The position numbers were made by a program, and so were the translations under genes. This document shows, piece by piece, positions 8,070-15,323 of a DNA stretch of 64,000 nt (its first letter is position 1; the number at the start of each line of letters is the position of its first letter). The DNA lies in NCBI RefSeq assembly GCF_027594865.1, contig NZ_CP089391.1, forward strand, positions 3,068,501 to 3,132,500, in the 5' to 3' direction. Source of the stretch: Bradyrhizobium xenonodulans (GTDB lineage Bacteria; Pseudomonadota; Alphaproteobacteria; Rhizobiales; Xanthobacteraceae). The notes below the pieces were generated by a model. It made no database searches, was not told where the DNA came from, and worked only from the letters and a program-made list of their open reading frames with translations.

Positions 8070-8229
8070 GCTTGTTGACGGCGCGGATGGCGAAGCCCAG
8101 CGGATGCGGATTGTTCAGACGAAGGAAGGCGACTTTCTTCACGTAGCCTTCGACATGCCATCTGGCGTGTGCACCGCGATAAAACACGGAGGTACCTCTT
8201 TCGAGTCTTGCGACAAAGTAGCCTCTTCA
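8047..8229 (-). pseudogene. Inverted C-terminal fragment of the cupin gene
   Basis: The minus strand reads VFYRGAHARWHVEGYVKKVA, then FAIRAVNKLRSLIAR and a stop at 8047-8049. This matches the C-terminus of the intact plus-strand cupin protein at 8313-8777 (FFRNGSHAKWHVEGYVKKVA and VRAVNKLRSLISR). A 24-base stretch covering VNKLRSLI is identical. There is no start codon and an in-frame stop lies just upstream. The fragment and the intact gene face each other as an inverted duplication. Confidence 0.72.
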
Positions 8230-8312
8230 CATTCGTTACGGAAATCTGACTTTGCGGTCTTGGAAACTTGGCAACTGGTAACGCCGGGATGATCCTTTCA
8301 GTTCGGGGTGAC

Positions 8313-8777
8313 ATGATGCCGCTCGCGCTTATTGAAACCAGTCATTGCAATGTGGATCTTAAACCATCGCCGATCGAGCCATCCTGGATCATTGAAGGCA
8401 ATCCGGAAGCCCGCGCCTGCACGCTGTCGATCAGCACGGATCGTGCGGCCCGCACCCTGATCTGGTCCTGCACCGAAGGCAAGTTCAACTGGTACTACGA
8501 TGTCGATGAGACCATCGTGATCCTCGAAGGATCGATCATGCTCGAGTACGACGGCATGCCGCCGAAGCGCTACAACGTTGGTGACGTAATCTTTTTCCGC
8601 AACGGTTCCCACGCCAAATGGCATGTCGAGGGTTATGTGAAAAAGGTGGCCTTCTTCCGTACGACCAATCCGTTGGGGCTCGGTTTGGCCGTCCGCGCGG
8701 TCAACAAGCTCAGGTCCTTGATCTCGCGGCGCCTTCATCCTGCTGCCCCACGAGAGGTAAGCGTCCCCGCCGCCTGA
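8313..8777 (+). CDS. Cupin-domain protein (DUF861-like)
   Basis: This is a 154-residue single-domain cupin. The core runs from about residue 45: WSCTEGKFNWYYDVDETIVI, then EGSIMLEYDG, then NVGDVIFFRNGSHAKWHVEG. This is the pattern of the DUF861/EutQ-like cupin group, in which the acidic DETIVI and the late H-x-x-WHV sit around the metal or ligand pocket. I start at the ATG pair at 8313/8316, which follows GGGGTG. The ORF extension to 8268 adds nothing recognisable. The ligand is unknown. A hairpin terminator begins inside its last codons, and a dead inverted copy of its C-terminus lies 80 bases upstream. Confidence 0.8.
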   Translation: MMPLALIETSHCNVDLKPSPIEPSWIIEGNPEARACTLSISTDRAARTLIWSCTEGKFNWYYDVDETIVILEGSIMLEYDGMPPKRYNVGDVIFFRNGSHAKWHVEGYVKKVAFFRTTNPLGLGLAVRAVNKLRSLISRRLHPAAPREVSVPAA

Positions 8778-8800
8778 CCGATCAATTTTTCGGTCAGGCG
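8771..8800 (+). terminator. Hairpin at the end of the cupin gene
   Basis: CGCCTGACCG at 8771-8780 pairs perfectly with CGGTCAGGCG at 8791-8800 around a ten-base A/T-rich loop. The stop codon of the cupin gene (8775-8777) is part of the stem. No U run follows on the plus strand, so termination efficiency is uncertain. Confidence 0.55.
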
Positions 8801-9100
8801 AAGAACGAACCGCACGCGCGGCAGCATTGAGGTCGGCGATGACCTTCGGACTTGATTGTCGTCCAAACGAGACACTCTTGCAATCATTGCTTTGCTCGCA
8901 ATTAAATCCAGACCCGGCGCTGCCGACCGTTGCCCTAGGGATTAACGAAAGCAGCAAGCCGGCGATTTGCTCGCGCTCGCTGCGCCGTGATCGCCCTCGC
9001 CTATGTCGAATAGCTTGATTGCCTGTGAAGTAGTTTACATCCCTTGGCTCTTGGCGCGGGCTAGTGTGAAGCAAGGTTCTTACATCGACGGAGGCCTCCG
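8801..9100. other. Gene-poor stretch
   Basis: Three hundred bases hold no supportable gene. The end carries GGAGG upstream of the small frame at 9101. Confidence 0.4.
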
Positions 9101-9298
9101 ATGCTTGCAGAAATCAAGTGGAACTCCCGACGTAGTACTCGCGAATGGGTAATGATCGCTATGGCGCGCGTCATTCGCGCACAGGCAAACCTGCGGAGCG
9201 GCGAAGGCAAGCAAAGGCAGCCACTCTGGAAGCACTTCGACGACAGCCATCATTGGGATGCAACCGCGGAAGAATGGGTTCCCAACCTGGACCGCTGA
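9101..9298 (+). CDS. Possible small hypothetical protein
   Basis: This is a 65-residue frame, basic and Trp-rich (MLAEIKWNSRRSTREWVMIA, ending HHWDATAEEWVPNLDR). GGAGG lies about 10 bases before the ATG, which is the main reason to list it. I recognise no family. It may be a chance frame. Confidence 0.35.
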   Translation: MLAEIKWNSRRSTREWVMIAMARVIRAQANLRSGEGKQRQPLWKHFDDSHHWDATAEEWVPNLDR

Positions 9299-9893
9299 TA
9301 GTGCAATGCATGCGCCTTTCACAGGCCGCCTGTCCGTTGCATTCCGCGGATGCGTTATCGTGTCTAGCCAACAATGACCCACAGACGGTTGATGTTAGCC
9401 ATCCGCATTCTCAAGCATGACGTCAGTACGCTTTTCGCTCCATATCTCTGAGGCGCGCTTGGAGAAAGCCGCTTGCATGGTCATATTGTGCTCCGCCGCC
9501 TGCGATAGACGTTGCGGCGCCTCGCATTTGCGCCACCGCCGGACTCGTGGGCTGGTGTCCGCCTGAGGTTTGGACCGTCTTGGTCGGCAACTTCCGTTCC
9601 GGGGCAGAATGTGAAGAACTCGACCTGAGCAAATCCAGTCCGCAGTAAGCGGACTTCAACGGGCGGCGCGGCCACTTCGCTGATGGGCCAAAAGGTGACA
9701 TGCGGGATATTGTTTTATCAACAGCAGGCCCCGCTTCTTATCCGTGGCCTCGAACAAGCACCTCGTCCTTGCGGACGAGGATGGCTAATTGGAAAAAGTG
9801 CGTTGCACGGACCGCCCAACCGGGCGCTATGGCCTATCCCGGAAGTTGGCACTGGTCCGACCGAGACCGATATGCTCTGATGCGAGGGAGCGT
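9299..9893. other. Gene-poor stretch
   Basis: About 600 bases contain only overlapping Arg/Pro/Ser-rich open frames on both strands that do not look like protein. The segment may be decayed coding DNA, but I cannot identify a parent gene. Confidence 0.4.
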
Positions 9894-10223
9894 ATGGCGC
9901 GTGGTGGCCCCATGTACATGGTCATTCGCAAGTACACGAAGGTTCGTTCGGTAGCGGACGCAGCTCGTCGCGCCAAGAGCGGCGTCGGTGAGATCCTGAG
10001 GCAATCGCACGGATTTAGATCTTACTATGTGCTGGATGCGGGCGACGGCGTCGGCATCGCCGTGATGATATTCGATGACCGCGAAAGCGCCAACGCAGCG
10101 AACGCCAAGATACTGGCGTTTGTTCAGGCAAGTTTGCATGACCTCGATCTTGGGGTTCCCGAGATAATCAGCGGCGAGCTTTTGGTGGACATAGAGCCTG
10201 ATGGATCTTCCGGCATAAAGTAG
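9894..10223 (+). CDS. Small alpha/beta-barrel protein, possible antibiotic-biosynthesis-monooxygenase fold
   Basis: This is a 109-residue protein. I start at the ATG at 9894, which has GAGGGA about nine bases upstream; the next in-frame ATG is at 9912. It reads MYMVIRKYTKVRSVADAARR, then GFRSYYVLDAGDGVGIAVMI, then FDDRESANAANAKILAFVQA and a final strand with GELLVDIEP. This beta-alpha-beta order with a central GFRSYY is that of a dimeric alpha/beta barrel such as the ABM domain. No catalytic residue can be assigned. It stands alone. Confidence 0.62.
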   Translation: MARGGPMYMVIRKYTKVRSVADAARRAKSGVGEILRQSHGFRSYYVLDAGDGVGIAVMIFDDRESANAANAKILAFVQASLHDLDLGVPEIISGELLVDIEPDGSSGIK

Positions 10224-10371
10224 CGTCGCCAGTTTCATGGCGGGTGCTGCCCTTGCTCATGTCATCGATCTGATGTCCACCCTCGCGTTTGCGACAATCG
10301 CGCCCTGAACATACGCGTGCCGCCGCTTAGGAATATTCGACCGCGGGGGCCTTTCGAGGAGCAGCAACGAC

Positions 10372-10557
10372 ATGAAGCAACACACCTTCGAAGCATTTTC
10401 CATGACGGCGATCTGCGGGACATCGCCCGTGCTCATGGGCACCGCGAAACCACCAAGAGATCCTGATGAAGAGGAGGAAGATGAGGAGGACGAAGACGAC
10501 GACGGGGAAGATGACGCTGACGAACCGGCGGTCGTGCGCGAGCCGGACGAAGACTAG
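10372..10557 (+). CDS. Small acidic protein of unknown function
   Basis: This is a 61-residue protein with a hydrophobic N-terminal half (MKQHTFEAFSMTAICGTSPV) and a very acidic tail. The tail has an unbroken Asp/Glu run from about residue 33 to 48 and ends VVREPDED. I recall this layout (MTAICGT, PPRDPDEEEEDEEDEDD, REPDED) in a family of tiny Bradyrhizobium proteins. GGAG lies upstream of the ATG. Function is unknown. Confidence 0.6.
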   Translation: MKQHTFEAFSMTAICGTSPVLMGTAKPPRDPDEEEEDEEDEDDDGEDDADEPAVVREPDED

Positions 10558-11040
10558 ATTGACGCGTGTTCGGAAATCGGCGCTATAATATGCCCCATGA
10601 GCTGGGATGCGAAAGACATAGGGCTCCTCACCAAGGATCTGGTCCGCAGGACAGCTTTCGCTTCCTCGCGTTTTTACACAGCCAGGGTCACAAGCGGAGA
10701 TCTATGTCGGTTCGGTTGGTCCGCTGTTCGGGGTGGACCGGCGGTGACAGGCAGAAGTTTGCATCGACGTGAATGACCCCCGGCGGACTTAGCGTCGCTG
10801 TTCTGATCAACATGTTGGAAGCACGGCGGCGGCTTGATCGACGCCTTGATTATTCCAGTCATCACGTGCCTATGACGTGCTGTTGCTGCTGATGATGATT
10901 GGAGGGCGGGCCGATCGTTGGGCCTAAAGACGGCATTGCAAGCAGCGGAGTTGCGTCGGGCAGGTGAGGGCAGGTTATTGAACTCGGAGTTCTAACGTAA
11001 ACACCTTGAGGAACACCGAAGACGGCTTTGAACAGCCTCC
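10558..11040. other. Gene-poor stretch with an orphan promoter-like site
   Basis: About 480 bases hold no supportable gene. A frame from the ATG at 10597 runs about 65 codons just downstream of a promoter-like site, but its composition is not convincing. Confidence 0.4.
10559..10589 (+). promoter_or_regulatory. Sigma-70-like promoter without a clear gene
   Basis: TTGACG at 10559-10564 and a perfect TATAAT at 10584-10589 are separated by 19 bases. The first downstream ATG is at 10597. The hexamers are unusually good for this GC-rich genome, but no recognisable gene follows, so it could drive a small RNA, be a relic or be chance. Confidence 0.35.
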
Positions 11041-11265
11041 TCAGCGGACGATGCCCTGCGGAACGATTCCGATACCGTGGTACGCCGTGAGCCGCACGAT
11101 GTCGGCGACCTGCTTCGTCGTCCTCGGCTTCAGCACGGCAAACGTCGAGCCTGTGGAGAGCTGGCGTTGATCCGTCGTGTAGGTAGCCATCCGCTCTGGG
11201 TCGTCAACGACGCCTCCGTCGCCGACAAGGTCGCGAAAGGCCCGAACGTGTACTGACAGGGACAT
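11041..11265 (-). pseudogene. Truncated FAD-binding (PCMH-type) oxidase N-terminus
   Basis: From the ATG at 11265 (GGGAG upstream) the frame reads RAFRDLVGDGGVVDDPERMA, then TFAVLKPRTTKQVADIVRLT and AYHGIGIVPQG. It then runs IVR and stops at 11041. This is the start of the FAD-binding domain of D-lactate/glycolate-oxidase-like enzymes, which normally continue PQGGNTGL and reach 450-480 residues. Only about 75 residues remain. It lies in the same direction as the big catabolic operon and just past its last gene, so it may once have been the final operon gene before a deletion joined it to the accessory DNA on the left. Confidence 0.68.
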
Positions 11266-11530
11266 GCTCAGCTCCCGATTGGCATCGTGGGTAAATGCTG
11301 ACGAGCACCGATCTGAGTGAGACGTTTGGCGATTGCTCATGACGCTGTGGCGGTCAACTCGCGGGTATCGCCAATAGTTACTTCGACGTTTGGCGCGCGC
11401 TTCTCTTCTATCCTGAGATCACCGCTGGCCGCCGACAAGCCGCAATACAACGCCGATTTCATCGAGCTGACGGCAAAGCTCCGCAAGGACATTGATTGCT
11501 CGAAGTTGGGTGAGGGGCATTGTCCGACCG
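11266..11530. other. Short intergenic stretch between operon end and oxidase fragment
   Basis: The 265 bases between the stop of the hydantoinase A gene and the truncated oxidase gene hold frames on both strands with no recognisable domain. I see no terminator-like hairpin. Confidence 0.35.
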
Positions 11531-13603
11531 TCAGGCGGCTCCGCTTTCCGTCCTTGATACATGGCCCCGGATGATGAGCTGACCCGTCTTGTCGCGAGTA
11601 AACCTCTGGTCGGCAGGCACGAACGTCGTCGTCGTGGGTTCCTCGACGAGCGCCGGGCCCGGAATCAACGATCCGATCGGGAGTCGGTTTCGATCGTAAA
11701 CGTTGCAGGCGATCCAACCATTCTTTCTTGCAAGGAAGACGAAGCGTTGGCCCTTGAGGGCGTGGTCAAGCGTGTCTTGCTGGTTACCCTGAACGTTCGG
11801 CAGGGCGATCACGTCGCTGAGCACTTCGGTCTGCAAATGAAGCGTCGTGATCTCGGCTGTTGCGGTCATCAGCGCGAATGAGAAAGCCTTCCGATGGGCG
11901 GCATGGAAGTCGGACAAAAAGTCTTCGGCACCGTCGCCGGAAATGGCCACGGGGACGCTATGCTCCTGGCCACGATATCGCATCTCGACATAGCGACGGA
12001 ATTTCAATTTGGCCGCACTGGTTCCGGCGAAATACTCGAGGGCCTCCTGTTCGAGCTCCGCAAACAATTGCGAGACGGAATTCATGTCGTGTTCGCTAAC
12101 CGTCTTCAACACCGTACGCCTGATATCGGCGCGCGGCCGCGCGGCAAGCATTCCCCAGGCCGAAAAAATGCCGGGATGCGTGGGAATCACGGTCCGTTTG
12201 ACATTCAGTTCTCGCCCGAGGCTGGCAGCCAGCAACGGTCCCGCGCCTCCGGATACGATCAACACGAGGTCGCGCGGATCGTGTCCGCGCTGTATCGTGA
12301 TCAGCTTCAGTGCGTTGATCATAGACTCTTCGGCCACCTTGACGATCGCCAGCGCGGCCAGTTCGACGGAGAGCTTCATCGGCAGGGAGACACGGGTGAT
12401 CGCCGCACGCGCGCGCTCGACGTCGAGCGGCATGCGGCCCTCCGCGAAGGTGAGCGGGTCCAAGATTCCGAGCGCCAGCTTGGCGTCTGTCACAGTCGGA
12501 TCGACGCCACCTCTGCCGTAACAGGCAGGCCCAGGGCTGGATCCCGCGCTTTGCGGGCCGACCCGCAGCCTGCCGCTCGGGTCGAGCCAGGCTATCGAGC
12601 CCCCGCCGGCGCCGACCTCGACGATATCAACGACCGGGACTTGAATGGTGTAACCAGGAGAGCTTCGTGTCTTCTCGAGGCGATATTCTGCATCGACCTT
12701 GGGCTGTCCCGCCTTGATCAGGGAGCATTTCGCGGTCGTACCGCCGACGTCCAGATATAGAACGTCGGTTTCGCCGATTTCCGATCCGATACGCGCCGCG
12801 CCGGCCACGCCGCCGGATGGACCGGATTCGACCAGCGTGAGCGCGGCCGTTACCACCTGTTCGAAGCTTGCGATGCCGCCGTTCGACTGCATCGCATAGT
12901 AGGAGCAATTTATTCCCTTGCGTCGCAGTGCGACATCGAGGTTGTCGAAATAGCCTCTGATGATGGGCTGAACGTAGGCATTGAGCACGGCCGTGTTGGA
13001 TCGTTCGTATTCCCGCCATTGCCGTGAGATTTCGTGACTGGCGCAGACCGATACCCCAGGCAGCTCCATGCGCAGCAGTTCTGCGCATTGCTTCTCGTGG
13101 GCGGGATTGGCGTAGCTATGAAGAAAGATGATCGCGACGGCGGCGACGTCCTGCTCTCGGCATTGCCGGGCGCAGCGCGCGACATCTTTCTCGTCCAGGG
13201 CGTGCAGGACCTGCCCCGACGCGCTCATGCGTTCTCTCACTTCGAACCGCAGCTGACGCGGGACGAAGGGCGCCGGAGTCCTGGCGCGCAAATTATAGAG
13301 ATCGGGGCGGTTGCCCCTGCCGATTTCAAGCACGTCACGGAAACCAGCCGTCGTGATCAGCGCGGTCTTGACACCTTTGCGTTCGGTGATGGCGTTGATG
13401 ACGGTCGTGCCGCCGTGCACGAAGAAGCCGACGCCGCCAACGCCCAATCCGGATTGTTCGGCCATAGCGATGGTGTCGAGAACCCCGACCGACTGGTCAT
13501 CGACGGTTGTCAGGCTCTTCGAGAAGACGACGGCGCCGCTGGCGTCGTCATATGCGATCAGGTCGGTAAAAGTGCCGCCTACATCCGTGGCAACGCGAAT
13601 CAT
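11531..13603 (-). CDS. hyuA: Hydantoinase/oxoprolinase family protein, subunit A (HyuA-like)
   Basis: This is a 690-residue protein of the ATP-dependent N-methylhydantoinase/5-oxoprolinase A family, which phosphorylates a cyclic amide and works with a B subunit to hydrolyse it. The N-terminal actin/hexokinase-like phosphate loop is visible as VATDVGGTFTDLIAYD near residue 5. HGTTVINAITERKGVKTALI-type sequence follows near residue 70, SGPSGGVAGAA near 265, and LYLDVGGTTAKCSLI near 285. I start at the ATG at 13603, which has GGGGTG upstream; a GTG at 13612 is the alternative. It is the last intact gene of the long operon and partners the B subunit just upstream. Substrate unknown: hydantoin, lactam or a related ring. 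Confidence 0.88.
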   Translation of the reverse strand: MIRVATDVGGTFTDLIAYDDASGAVVFSKSLTTVDDQSVGVLDTIAMAEQSGLGVGGVGFFVHGGTTVINAITERKGVKTALITTAGFRDVLEIGRGNRPDLYNLRARTPAPFVPRQLRFEVRERMSASGQVLHALDEKDVARCARQCREQDVAAVAIIFLHSYANPAHEKQCAELLRMELPGVSVCASHEISRQWREYERSNTAVLNAYVQPIIRGYFDNLDVALRRKGINCSYYAMQSNGGIASFEQVVTAALTLVESGPSGGVAGAARIGSEIGETDVLYLDVGGTTAKCSLIKAGQPKVDAEYRLEKTRSSPGYTIQVPVVDIVEVGAGGGSIAWLDPSGRLRVGPQSAGSSPGPACYGRGGVDPTVTDAKLALGILDPLTFAEGRMPLDVERARAAITRVSLPMKLSVELAALAIVKVAEESMINALKLITIQRGHDPRDLVLIVSGGAGPLLAASLGRELNVKRTVIPTHPGIFSAWGMLAARPRADIRRTVLKTVSEHDMNSVSQLFAELEQEALEYFAGTSAAKLKFRRYVEMRYRGQEHSVPVAISGDGAEDFLSDFHAAHRKAFSFALMTATAEITTLHLQTEVLSDVIALPNVQGNQQDTLDHALKGQRFVFLARKNGWIACNVYDRNRLPIGSLIPGPALVEEPTTTTFVPADQRFTRDKTGQLIIRGHVSRTESGAA

Positions 13604-13625
13604 GCCGAGCACCCCTGGCCAAGCG

Positions 13626-15317
13626 TCATAACCGTCTTCCGTAAATGCGCTGCGCGTCCTCCCGGGAGATCAGCCCACTCTCGACATCGGCTGTCACCCT
13701 TGCGGGGGCCCGGTCCGATGGCGCTCCCCAACCGCCGCCGCCGCCCGTCACGATCTTGATACGGTCGCCTTGGCCAACGGGCCTGGCCGGCGATCGTCCG
13801 AGCTTCAAGACGTTTCCATCGGCCTTCACGATTTCGAGGTAATTCACCGATCCGCACGCGCCGCCATCCATCGACCATGGTGGCGTGACCGTTCGCCCAA
13901 AGCCGCAATAGACCTCGGCGCGCTCGGCCAGTACCCGATACTCCCTCACCAGGCCGTATCCGCCGCGAAACAGGCCGGCACCGGCGCCGCCCTCGACGTT
14001 GAAACCGTAGCGCTCGACCAGCAGCGGAAACTTGGCTTCGATCAGTTCGACGGAGTAGTTGTAGGTATCGCCGTCGGTCAGCGCGATCAGCGCATTGGCG
14101 CCGTCGCTGTCGTGACAGGCACCCCAGCCCCCGTGCTCGGGCTCGATATGAACGAACAATTCGCCGGTTTCATCATGCCCGGCGATGTAGGTGACGCAGA
14201 GGCTGGTATAGGAGCCGGCGGAAAATCGTTCGGGCAGGATCGGCGCCAGCGCCTTCCAGACCAGCTCGGAGGCATGCACCGACCCCTCATAGTACCAGCC
14301 GGTGGGGGACGGCCGCTCGGCGGTGAACAGCGTGCCTTGCGGGGCCAGGATCGATAGTGGGCGGAACCAACCTTCGTTCGATGGTTCGTAGGGCGCGACC
14401 AGGGCCTTGAAGACGGTCTTCACTGCGGAGTGCAGCGCGCCGCGGGCGCAATTGATCGGACCGGCGCACGCCGCGGGGCAGCCCGTGAAGTCGACCTCCA
14501 TGGCGTCGCCGGCGATACGGACTGCAACCTTGACCTCGATGGGAAGCGGATCGACTCCGTCGCCGTCGATCACGTCGGTGGCGATGTACTTGCCATCCGG
14601 CAACGATCGGATGACGTCCCGGACTCTGTTCTCGGAATCCCGCAGCAGCTGATCGAATGAAGCGAGCAGTGCGTCGGCGCCGTATCGGCCGACCACTTCC
14701 TGCAGCCGCTGATCGGCGATTCGGACGGTCGCGAGTTGGGCATGGAGGTCGCCGATGGCCATGTCGGGAAGCCGGACATTCTCGCGGATGATTTCGACGA
14801 TGCTGTCGACCAATTGATCTCTTTCGGCGATCTTCACGCAAGGCAGCCGCAGCCCCTCCTGAAAGATCGAGGTCGCATCCGGCGGCAGGCTGCCCGGAAT
14901 CGCGCCGCCGACGTCCAGCCAATGCGCGACGTTGATGGCAAACGCGATCAGTCGGGCCTCAGCGAACACCGGACGCACGATCGCGAAATCACAGGCATGG
15001 GTGCCGCCGCGAAAAGGATCGTTGGTGACGATCACATCGCCGGGAAAGATCGATGCGCCGAACCGGTCGATGACGCTTCGAATTTGCGCGCCGAACGTAC
15101 CGGTGAACAGCGTAATGCCATTGGTCTGAGCGATGAGCTCGCCGTGCGCATTGCAGATGCCGCAGGCGAAATCCAGCACCTCGTAGATCACCGGGCTCAT
15201 GCTGGTCTTGGTCATCACGATTGCCATTTCGTCGACGATCGAGAGCAGCTTGCCCTGGATGATTTCGTGGGTGACCGGATCGAACGACGCGACGGACTCG
15301 CTGGTTTCAATGGCCAA
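13626..15317 (-). CDS. hyuB: Hydantoinase/oxoprolinase family protein, subunit B (HyuB-like)
   Basis: This 563-residue B subunit has the family pattern: DPVTHEIIQGKLLSIVDEMA near residue 13, DVIVTNDPFRGGTHACDFAI near residue 95, PLSILAPQGTLFTA in the centre, and the C-terminal glycine block VTGGGGGWGAPSDR. The start is a TTG at 15317, because the conserved block begins at residue 13 and no in-frame ATG lies between. It follows the molybdopterin subunit gene with a gap of six bases and is translated just before its A partner, with a gap of about 20 bases. The pair should form one ATP-dependent ring-opening hydrolase. Confidence 0.88.
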   Translation of the reverse strand: MAIETSESVASFDPVTHEIIQGKLLSIVDEMAIVMTKTSMSPVIYEVLDFACGICNAHGELIAQTNGITLFTGTFGAQIRSVIDRFGASIFPGDVIVTNDPFRGGTHACDFAIVRPVFAEARLIAFAINVAHWLDVGGAIPGSLPPDATSIFQEGLRLPCVKIAERDQLVDSIVEIIRENVRLPDMAIGDLHAQLATVRIADQRLQEVVGRYGADALLASFDQLLRDSENRVRDVIRSLPDGKYIATDVIDGDGVDPLPIEVKVAVRIAGDAMEVDFTGCPAACAGPINCARGALHSAVKTVFKALVAPYEPSNEGWFRPLSILAPQGTLFTAERPSPTGWYYEGSVHASELVWKALAPILPERFSAGSYTSLCVTYIAGHDETGELFVHIEPEHGGWGACHDSDGANALIALTDGDTYNYSVELIEAKFPLLVERYGFNVEGGAGAGLFRGGYGLVREYRVLAERAEVYCGFGRTVTPPWSMDGGACGSVNYLEIVKADGNVLKLGRSPARPVGQGDRIKIVTGGGGGWGAPSDRAPARVTADVESGLISREDAQRIYGRRL

Positions 15318-15323
15318 GATGCA

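Noticed and set aside
8104..8292. A 62-codon plus-strand frame
   Set aside because: It is antisense to the cupin fragment whose minus-strand reading matches the intact cupin protein.
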